A stretch of DNA of 17,521 nucleotides from JAWKWA01 sp041397765 (GTDB taxonomy: Bacteria; Pseudomonadota; Alphaproteobacteria; Rhizobiales; Hyphomicrobiaceae). Positions 6,897 to 12,870 of this stretch are shown piece after piece. Where the stretch lies: contig JAWKWA010000036.1 in assembly GCA_041397765.1 (NCBI GenBank), forward strand, positions 1-17,521, written 5' to 3'. A program made the position numbers and the translations under genes. The notes below the pieces were generated by a model. That model did not search any database, was not told the DNA's origin, and was given only the letters and a program-made list of their open reading frames with translations. Numbering within the stretch: the stretch's first letter is position 1; each line of letters opens with the position of its first letter.

Positions 6897-8204
6897 TCAG
6901 TTCGATCCGCTCGCCTCGGTCGCCGCGGCGGCGTCGGTGCCGGCGGCAGCCTTGGTCTCGCCCTCGACGGCGGTCTCGCCGGTCGGCTCCGGCGCCCGCT
7001 CGACCTCGGCCTGCGATTCCCAGAACAGGGTCAGGTGCTTCTCGACGATCTTGTCGTAGTCGCCCGCCTCCTTCAGCCGCTTCAGGGCATCGTTCACGTA
7101 ATAGAGCAGCGTGCGCGCATTGGGATGGGTCTTGGGCACGATGACGTGCAGCGTGAGGATGGCGAGCGGCCGCTCGATGATCTTCACCTTGCCGGTGAGA
7201 CCGAGGCGGATCACCGAGGCGCGGCCGGTCAGCTCGTTGCCGGCGACCATCTCCACGGAGCCTTCCTCGAGCAGGCGGAAGCAGTCGTCCCAGGTCTGGG
7301 GCTGCATCAGCACGACGCGGTGGTCCTTGACCCAGTTGCGGCCGTTCTGGTCGAGATCGAAGGTCCAGTTGCCGGCCGGGCGGCAGAGCGACTTGCCGGG
7401 GATCTCCGCGTCGCTCTCATAGGTGAAGTCCGAGCCGGCGCGGACGAAGAACAGCACCGGCTCCTCGAACAACGGATCGGAGAAGAAGAACTTCTGGCAA
7501 CGGTATTTCGCATCTTTGTCGAGATCGCCGAAATGCTCGCAATCGGGCTTGTACCAGGGATAGCCCATGTCGAAGGCGCGGGTGACGAGCAGAGGATTGA
7601 GATGGGCCGACCAGTCGTTGACCCAGGAGACGCTGAAGTCGAAGGAATCGCCGGTCGCCGCCTTCAGGGCGGTCATGGCCGAGGTGATGACGTCGGTCGC
7701 CATACCGCCATTGGGAAGCTGGCGGCCGGTGAAGGGGGCGTAGTCGTCGGCGGTCAGGAACTCGATGCGGCGGGTGAGCGGGGCGGTGACCACCGGCTTT
7801 GCGGCCGGGCTCTCGCCCTCGGTCGTCGCCTCGAGGGTGGCGGTGGCGGGCAGGGCGGGGGTCGTGCCGCCGACACAGGGGATGCGGATCGACAGGCCCG
7901 GCACGAGCAGCGAGGAGTTGGCGCCGAGGCGATCCTGGTTGGCGTAGAAGATCACCGTCCATTGCGACGCCTTGCCATAGGCGGCCGTGGCGATCTTGGC
8001 GAGGGAATCGCCCTCCTTGATCGTGTAGTCGGTGCCGCAGCTCTGGGCGGCGGCGGGCAGGGACGGGCCGGCGAGGAACATCGCCACGGCGAGCCATGCC
8101 GCCCCAAGGGCATGCAGGCGCCGCCCGGCCGATCCTGCCGAGGCCGATCCTGCCGAGGCCGGCCTGCCGCGCCCGCCGAGTTCCGAAGTGAGCCAGTCGA
8201 ACAT
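6897..8204 (-). CDS. LysM domain plus family-3-like solute-binding protein, exported
   Basis: A 435-residue exported protein. A 29-residue N-terminal extension with a short ASAGS repeat precedes a hydrophobic segment (about 32-52) ending PAAAQ, a probable signal peptide. A LysM domain (about 58-109; DYTIKEGDSLAKIA, YANQDRLGANSSLLVPGLSIRIP) is framed by C56 and C110 and should bind peptidoglycan glycan. A periplasmic binding protein domain (about 146-396) follows, with four cysteines (C222, C236, C274, C308) and the motif NELTGRA-x3-RLG (323-335). The tail (397-435) is Ala/Glu-rich. The ATG at 8202-8204 has a strong GGGAGGGG. The binding domain is a paralogue of the C-terminal domain of the divergent neighbour. 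Ligand unknown; no permease or signalling gene adjoins it. A wall-anchored receptor is my inference. Confidence 0.85.
   Translation of the reverse strand: MFDWLTSELGGRGRPASAGSASAGSAGRRLHALGAAWLAVAMFLAGPSLPAAAQSCGTDYTIKEGDSLAKIATAAYGKASQWTVIFYANQDRLGANSSLLVPGLSIRIPCVGGTTPALPATATLEATTEGESPAAKPVVTAPLTRRIEFLTADDYAPFTGRQLPNGGMATDVITSAMTALKAATGDSFDFSVSWVNDWSAHLNPLLVTRAFDMGYPWYKPDCEHFGDLDKDAKYRCQKFFFSDPLFEEPVLFFVRAGSDFTYESDAEIPGKSLCRPAGNWTFDLDQNGRNWVKDHRVVLMQPQTWDDCFRLLEEGSVEMVAGNELTGRASVIRLGLTGKVKIIERPLAILTLHVIVPKTHPNARTLLYYVNDALKRLKEAGDYDKIVEKHLTLFWESQAEVERAPEPTGETAVEGETKAAAGTDAAAATEASGSN
8129..8158. repeat. Two-copy 15-bp tandem repeat inside the LysM gene
   Basis: The unit CCGATCCTGCCGAGG occurs twice in a row, followed by a partial third copy. 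It is in frame and encodes ASAGS twice in the N-terminal extension before the signal-peptide core. Such repeats readily gain or lose units by slippage without breaking the frame. Confidence 0.7.
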
Positions 8205-8231
8205 TTCCCCTCCCTCGCGAGCTTGCGATCG

Positions 8232-8276
8232 GTGCCGCGTGACCGCTCTTTCCCGAGCGGACAGACAACGCGGCAC
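8232..8276 (-). promoter_or_regulatory. Two-tier hairpin in the 5' leader of the LysM receptor gene
   Basis: A perfect 9-bp outer stem GTGCCGCGT (8232-8240) / ACGCGGCAC (8268-8276) holds a perfect 6-bp inner stem CCGCTC (8243-8248) / GAGCGG (8255-8260). The loop is 6 nt and the internal bulge is 2 by 7 nt. It ends 27 nt before the ATG, just ahead of the strong ribosome-binding site. The position suits a regulatory or stabilising leader RNA; no known riboswitch class was recognised. Confidence 0.5.
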
Positions 8277-8672
8277 GGGCTGCGCCATTCGTTCGTCGCC
8301 GACGTCGGTCGTCCCAGATAGCCGCCACGGGCGGAAGCCGCGATCCGGCGACCGCGTCGATCCTGACTTCCGCAGGGCGCCCGTTTCCCGCTGGCGCCGC
8401 TCGCTTCTACCGCTGGGAGGTCCGTCGTCGTCCGGGTGGCGGTTCTGCAGCCGGAGGGCCGCCTTGTCCCGGTCATGGAATGGCCACATAGACGGGGGAA
8501 GTGTCGAGATTGCGGCAGAGGCCGGTCTCCCTGCCGCGGCGGAAACGAGAACGACCAGGCTCCGGTACCCGGGGCGGCAATGGTGCGATCCGCCCGATCC
8601 CTGCGACCTGCGCCTGATGCCGGGACGATGCGCCCGGCCAGCGGGCGTGCCTGGCTGGTGAACCGCTGAGCA

Positions 8673-8696
8673 ACGCCCCCTCAAATGACGGGGCGT
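8673..8696. promoter_or_regulatory. Inverted repeat before the TAXI fusion gene
   Basis: ACGCCCC (8673-8679) and GGGGCGT (8690-8696) are perfect 7-bp arms around the AT-richer centre CTCAAATGAC, 32 bp before the ATG. It could be a leader hairpin or an operator. Confidence 0.35.
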
Positions 8697-8728
8697 GCGA
8701 CCCGTGACGCGAGTGCAGCGAGGCCCCC

Positions 8729-10726
8729 ATGCGCATGCTGACTGCCGCCATTCTGTTCGTGCTCGCCATCGCCGCGGCAAGCCCCGGGCTCGCCGCGGGC
8801 GACGGCGACAACATCGCCGAGCGGATCAGCCGCGGCCGCGTCACCATTCTCACTGACGGCGTCACCGAGGCGTCGGGCCTGATGACCGAGATGGCGGCGC
8901 GGCTCGCCAGCGCCGTCGACGAGGAAGGCCAGATCCGCGTGCTGCCGGTGCTCGGCTACGGCTCGGCCGCGAGCGTGCGCGACCTGCTCTATCTGCGCGG
9001 CATTGACCTTGCGATCCTCAATGCCGACATCCTCGAATATCTCCGGATCGAGGGGCAGATGCCGGAGGCCGAGCGGCGCGTCAGGCTGGTGACCCGGCTC
9101 GCCGACAAGCTCGCCTTCATCGCGGCGCGCGGCGAGATCGCCTCCTTCGCCGATCTCAAAGGCAAGCGCATCGTCACGCTCGGCGCCGACAGCGAGAGCC
9201 ATGTGACGGCGCGGGTGCTGCTCCATCTCGCCGGCGTCGAGGCGACCATCATCGACCGCGACATGGAAGGGGCGCTCGCCGCGCTCGACTCGGGCGAGGC
9301 GGCGGCGTTCGTCTCGCTCGGCCGCAATCCGACCGAGTTGCAGGACCGGCTGCAGAAGGTCGAAGGCGTGCATCTGATAGGGCTGCCTGCCTCGCCCGAG
9401 ATCGACCGGGTCTACCGGCGATGGAGGCTGCCGGCGAACGCGGCGCCGGGCCTCGTGGAGGCCAGCGGGCTGGATACCGTGCGGGTGCCGACGGTGCTCG
9501 CCTCGTTCGCCTGGCGGGCCGGTCATTCGCGCAAAGCCGGCGTCGATCGCTTCGTGAAGGCGTTGCTCACGACCATCGCCGAAGTCAAGGCGGCTCCCGG
9601 CCCCTCGATCTGGAAGTCGGTCGACATGCATGGCGAGGTCGCCGGCTGGGAGCGCTATCAGGCGGCGGCCGAGGTACTGGCGAGCCTGCCGGCGGACGCG
9701 CCGGGGATCGCCGACGCGAGCCCGCTCGCTACGACGGCCGGGGAAGCGGGCGTGCTCGCCGATCTCGATCGCCTGCCGGGGCTACCGGGCGGCGAGCCGG
9801 GAACGGCAGAGACGCCGCCGGTGCCGCGCGAGGTCGCCTCGCTGTCACCGGTCGAGGCCGGGGGGGCGGATGTCACGGGCGGGACGGCGGCCGGCGCGGC
9901 GAGGCCGGCAGAAGTGGCCGTGCTCTCGCCGGAGAAGACCGCCGACGCGGCGTTCGAGCCGACCGGACCCGCACCACGACTGCTGCTCTCGGCCTATGGT
10001 CCGGTGGCCGACGAGCGCATGCCGGCCGGCGGTCTTGCGATCGAGATCCTGAATGCGAGCCTCGGGGCGCGCGGGGCGGCGAGCCAGGAATGGGTGGCGG
10101 CCCCGGCCGAGGCGCTCGCCCGGCTCGCGGATGGGGCGGCCGACGTGGCCTTTCCGTTCAGCCGGCCCGATTGTGCGGCCGTGGAGAGCGGGGCGGGCAC
10201 GGGCGCGGCCGCCGCCGCCGCGCTGTGCGAGGGCTTCCTCTTCACCGAAGAGGCATTCAGCGTGCTCGACGTGTTCTTCGCCCGCCGTGACGGCGGCTTC
10301 CGGTTCACGAGCGATGCCGACGTCATCGGCCGCGCGATCTGCGCCGTCGAGGGCACGGACCGCTCGGTGCTCGATGCGAGCGGCCGGGGCTGGCTGGCCC
10401 AGGATCTCATCACGCTCGTCAGCCAGCCGAGCCTCGAGGGCTGCTTGGCGCTGCTCGAGAGCGGAGAGGTCGATGCGGTGCTCGCCGACGAGCTGACCGG
10501 CCGGGCCGCCATCGCGCGCCTGGGTATCGGCGAAGGCGTCGACATGCTGGTCAGACCGGTGGCGACGCGGGATCTGAGGGCGATCGTCGCCAAGAGCAAT
10601 CCGCGCGCCGCGGCGATCGTCGAGGAGATCGATCGCGGTTTGCGGGCGCTGCGCGCGCGCGGCGAGTTCGCCGAGATCGTCGAGCGCCAGCTCACGCTGC
10701 TGTGGTCGGCGAATGCGACACAGTGA
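8729..10726 (+). CDS. Two-domain exported receptor: TAXI-type domain fused to a family-3-like binding domain
   Basis: A 665-residue exported protein. Signal peptide 1-23 (ends GLAA). Residues about 30-320 resemble TAXI (TRAP-associated extracytoplasmic immunogenic) receptors: TILTDGVTEASG, then SVRDLLYLRGIDLAILNADIL, then FADLKGKRIVTLGADSESH. A linker (about 320-413) is rich in Pro, Ala, Gly and Glu. Residues about 415-662 form a second binding domain with cysteines C482, C500, C538, C572, the motif DELTGRA-x3-RLG (587-599) and the ending RQLTLLW. This half is a paralogue of the binding domain of the divergent LysM protein. ATG at 8729 is preceded by GAGG; an ATG two codons on is an alternative. 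It has no membrane anchor after the signal peptide and no TRAP or ABC membrane genes nearby, so a free two-site periplasmic receptor is inferred. Ligands unknown. Confidence 0.83.
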   Translation: MRMLTAAILFVLAIAAASPGLAAGDGDNIAERISRGRVTILTDGVTEASGLMTEMAARLASAVDEEGQIRVLPVLGYGSAASVRDLLYLRGIDLAILNADILEYLRIEGQMPEAERRVRLVTRLADKLAFIAARGEIASFADLKGKRIVTLGADSESHVTARVLLHLAGVEATIIDRDMEGALAALDSGEAAAFVSLGRNPTELQDRLQKVEGVHLIGLPASPEIDRVYRRWRLPANAAPGLVEASGLDTVRVPTVLASFAWRAGHSRKAGVDRFVKALLTTIAEVKAAPGPSIWKSVDMHGEVAGWERYQAAAEVLASLPADAPGIADASPLATTAGEAGVLADLDRLPGLPGGEPGTAETPPVPREVASLSPVEAGGADVTGGTAAGAARPAEVAVLSPEKTADAAFEPTGPAPRLLLSAYGPVADERMPAGGLAIEILNASLGARGAASQEWVAAPAEALARLADGAADVAFPFSRPDCAAVESGAGTGAAAAAALCEGFLFTEEAFSVLDVFFARRDGGFRFTSDADVIGRAICAVEGTDRSVLDASGRGWLAQDLITLVSQPSLEGCLALLESGEVDAVLADELTGRAAIARLGIGEGVDMLVRPVATRDLRAIVAKSNPRAAAIVEEIDRGLRALRARGEFAEIVERQLTLLWSANATQ

Positions 10727-10751
10727 CGATGCGGGCTGTGACGATGTCGGG

Positions 10752-10788
10752 GCCGGGCGCCGATCGGGCGAGGCCGCCCGGCGGCCTC
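10752..10788. terminator. Overlapping hairpins at the convergent end of the TAXI fusion and thiolase genes
   Basis: Two mutually exclusive stems share bases. GCCGGGCG (10752-10759) pairs with CGCCCGGC (10775-10782). GAGGCCGC (10770-10777) pairs with GCGGCCTC (10781-10788) with a 3-nt loop. The second overlaps the thiolase stop codon. Both are perfect 8-bp stems in the short gap between convergent genes and may end both transcripts. No U tract. Confidence 0.4.
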
Positions 10789-11956
10789 AGACCGCCTCGA
10801 ACAACGCCGCCGTTCCAAGGCCACCGATGGCGCCGAGGACGACGGTGCCGTGCGAGGGCGTGTCGGGACGGCGATGGCGGGCGAGGTGGGAGAACATCCT
10901 GACCGCCAGCACGGCACCGGCGGCTCCATAGGGATGCCCGCGCGTGAGGCCGCCGCCATGAGGATTGATATGGGCGGCGTCGATCCCGAGGCTGTCGGCG
11001 AAGGCGATCGCCTGGGCGGCCGAGGTCTCGCCGAGCTCGACGAGCCCACCGACGAGCGCGGCGCTGCCGTTCAGCCGGGATTTCAGCCTCGCGACGGCCG
11101 CGATCGGCGCCTCGGCCTCGGCGCCGGGCGGGGTGCCGGTCGTGGCCGAGGCGAGAAGGCGGATGGCCGGCGGGCGCCCGAGCCCTTCCCACACCGCCGC
11201 GTCGACCACGAGCGCAAGTGCCGCGCCGTCGTGCATGGCGGTGGAGTTGCCGGGCGTCACCGTGCCGTCCGGCTCGAAGAATGTCGGCAGGTCGGCGAGA
11301 TCGCCGAGGCCGTGGGAGGCGGTGAGCGCCTCGTCGCGCACCTCGCTGGCGGCGACCTTCAAGGAGACGATCTCGTCGCGCAAGGAGCGCTCGGCCGCCT
11401 CGCGTCCGGCGCGCTCGCGGCTCTCGGCCGCATAGTCGTCCTGGCGCGGACGGGTGATCTGGAACTTCTGGGCAAGCGCCTCGGCCGCCTCGACAAGGAT
11501 CGGCGCGTCGGCCTCGGCGGCGTTCGTGGCGCCGAAGCCGAGGAAGCGCGGAAGCTGGCCGGCCGTGCGCGGCCGGGCGACGCGCCAGGGGGCCGTCGAC
11601 AGGGATTCGGCGCCGCCTGCAAGGACGATCGAGGCCTCTCCGGCGGCAATGGTGCGAAAGGCCTGGAGGATGGCGGCGAGGCCGGAGGCGCATTGCTGGT
11701 CGAGGGTGATCGCCGGCACGGTGTCGGCGAGGCCCGCCGAGAGGGCGACGAGACGGGCGGGATTGCTGCCCGCGGCGGCATTGCCGAGCACGACCTCGTC
11801 GATGTCGCCCGGCCCGAGGCGGGCGTCGGCGAGCAATGGCGCGACGAGCGCGGTCGCGAGATCCTCGACCCGGCGATTGCGATGTATGCCGCCGATCCGT
11901 CCGATCGCCGTACGGCGGGCGGCGACGAGATAGGCGGGCGGCTGGCTCGATGTCAT
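10787..11956 (-). CDS. Thiolase-family protein with a degenerate active site
   Basis: A 389-residue thiolase-fold protein, the usual length. Acetyl-CoA C-acyltransferases use Cys89, Asn316, His348 and Cys378 (Zoogloea numbering). Here the nucleophile is kept as C89 in DQQCASGLAA, and the catalytic His is H341 in LTRGHPYGAAGA. The NEAF motif has become GETS (G309 in place of Asn). The C-terminal CIGGG has become GAIGG (G375 in place of Cys); C89 is the only cysteine in the protein. The usual NVNGG reads NPHGG. ATG at 11954-11956 gives the family-like opening; no strong ribosome site precedes it. It stands alone, divergent from the Fur-like gene, with no beta-oxidation or polyhydroxyalkanoate gene next to it. 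Thiolysis or Claisen condensation should not be assumed; an altered acyl-transfer activity is possible. Confidence 0.85.
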   Translation of the reverse strand: MTSSQPPAYLVAARRTAIGRIGGIHRNRRVEDLATALVAPLLADARLGPGDIDEVVLGNAAAGSNPARLVALSAGLADTVPAITLDQQCASGLAAILQAFRTIAAGEASIVLAGGAESLSTAPWRVARPRTAGQLPRFLGFGATNAAEADAPILVEAAEALAQKFQITRPRQDDYAAESRERAGREAAERSLRDEIVSLKVAASEVRDEALTASHGLGDLADLPTFFEPDGTVTPGNSTAMHDGAALALVVDAAVWEGLGRPPAIRLLASATTGTPPGAEAEAPIAAVARLKSRLNGSAALVGGLVELGETSAAQAIAFADSLGIDAAHINPHGGGLTRGHPYGAAGAVLAVRMFSHLARHRRPDTPSHGTVVLGAIGGLGTAALFEAV

Positions 11957-12357
11957 GGAGCGCTTGGTTCCCGTTTCGGTCGGATGCCGGAGTGCGAGAT
12001 ATGCCCGCCTCCCGCTCACCCCGCTCCCCGATGCGTTGGGGCCGGGCGGCGAAGGCGCGACCCGGCCGGTTCGATATCCTCATGATCGTCATGAAGTTGG
12101 CAATTCGACGGCATCGGGCCTGTCGCCGCCTCGATCGGCTCGATCAAATCCTCGTCAAGTCACTCTTTTGGCTCGAAAAAAGGAACACACCCGCGATCGG
12201 CTGCGGCCTTGGGGGCGGTGCCGGGGCGACCGGCCCCATGCGCCTCGAGGGAGCGCCGCCGCGACCGGGCCGTGGTTGCCTTCGGCGAGGGGTTCCTGCA
12301 AAAGGATGACGCCGACGCCCGGCTGTGTCCGGGCCCCTGGCCGAACCGGAGCCGAAT
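11957..12357. other. 401-bp divergent intergenic region, thiolase / Fur-like gene
   Basis: No gene is supported. The only AT-rich tract of note (about 12142-12190) holds TTGACG on the minus strand (12152-12157) and an A6 run on the plus strand. A palindromic motif is at 12080-12094, and a TCGATC-GGC-TCGATC repeat at 12131-12145. No full promoter could be assigned with confidence. Confidence 0.55.
12080..12094. promoter_or_regulatory. TCATGA-tcg-TCATGA operator-like motif
   Basis: Each half, TCATGA, is itself a palindrome, so the 15-bp element is both a direct and an inverted repeat with a 3-bp centre. It sits 124 bp before the thiolase start, in the divergent region shared with the Fur-like gene. 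A regulator site is plausible; no known box was matched. Confidence 0.35.
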
Positions 12358-12870
12358 GTGTCCTCGGACCAACAGACCGCCGGCGATCAGCCGTTCCCCG
12401 ATCCCGGCCACGATCATGGGAGCTGCCTCGGCGAGACGCTGGACCATGCGCGCCGGGCCTTCAGCGCACGGGGCCTGCGCTTCACGCCCCTGCGCGAGCG
12501 GGTGCTGACCGAGATCGCCGCCTCGCATCACGCGATCGGTGCCTATGACGTGCTCGACCGCATGGCCGAGGGGGGCGAGCGCATGGCACCGATCTCGGTC
12601 TACCGGGCCATCGAGGCGCTGGTCGATGCGGGTGTGGTTCATCGCCTCGAATCGCGCAACGCCTATTTCGCCTGCCATATCCGCCACCGGCCCGGCACGT
12701 CCGCTCTGGTGCTCGTCTGCGAGCGGTGCGGGGCGGTCGCCGAGATCGCCGACGAGACGTCGTCGGCGGCGATCGGACGGGCGGTGGCCGATGCCGGCTT
12801 CTCGGCCCGCAGCGCCGTCTGCGAGGTCATCGGCGCTTGCAGCCACTGCAAAGAGGACGAAGCATCGTGA
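12358..12870 (+). CDS. Fur-superfamily metalloregulator, Zur-like
   Basis: A Fur-family repressor of 170 residues from the chosen start. The winged helix (about 24-100) reads RGLRFTPLRERVLTEIAASHHAIGAYDVLDRM and ISVYRAIEALVDAGVVHRLESRNAYFAC, closest in style to Zur proteins (GAYD, ESRNAY). The structural zinc site is complete: C121-x2-C124 and C161-x2-C164. An N-terminal HDHGSC fits Zur as well. The sensory HPGH segment usual in Zur reads HIRHRPG (107-113), so the metal site may differ. GTG at 12358 is chosen because GGAG lies 6 nt upstream; a GTG at 12325 has no well-placed ribosome site. Its stop overlaps the ispG start by 4 bp, so the two are translationally coupled. Zinc, iron or another metal cannot be settled from sequence. 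Confidence 0.88.
   Translation: MSSDQQTAGDQPFPDPGHDHGSCLGETLDHARRAFSARGLRFTPLRERVLTEIAASHHAIGAYDVLDRMAEGGERMAPISVYRAIEALVDAGVVHRLESRNAYFACHIRHRPGTSALVLVCERCGAVAEIADETSSAAIGRAVADAGFSARSAVCEVIGACSHCKEDEAS

Larger units (their letters stand above)
8205..8728. other. 524-bp intergenic region between divergent receptor genes
   Basis: No convincing gene here: the open frames are GC-driven and lack family sequence or ribosome sites. It holds the leader hairpin of the LysM gene (8232-8276) and a smaller hairpin before the TAXI fusion gene (8673-8696). No clear sigma-70 promoter is visible on either strand although both genes must start here. The length is unusual for this compact window. Confidence 0.6.

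Noticed and set aside
5792..8321. Long plus-strand open frames opposite murJ and the LysM gene
   Set aside because: Both minus-strand genes have strong family evidence; the plus frames are His/Glu/Arg-rich artefacts without ribosome sites.
8436..8669. A 77-codon frame with several cysteines in the divergent intergenic region
   Set aside because: CRDCGRGRSPC looks metal-site-like, but there is no ribosome site, the composition is random for this GC content, and other frames are equally open.
12131..12145. TCGATCGGCTCGATC repeat as a second operator
   Set aside because: Short, low-complexity and close to what GC-rich Rhizobiales DNA gives by chance.
12325..12357. Upstream GTG start for the Fur-like gene
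   Set aside because: The nearest ribosome-site-like sequence is too far (about 16 nt), whereas GGAG is well placed before the GTG at 12358.
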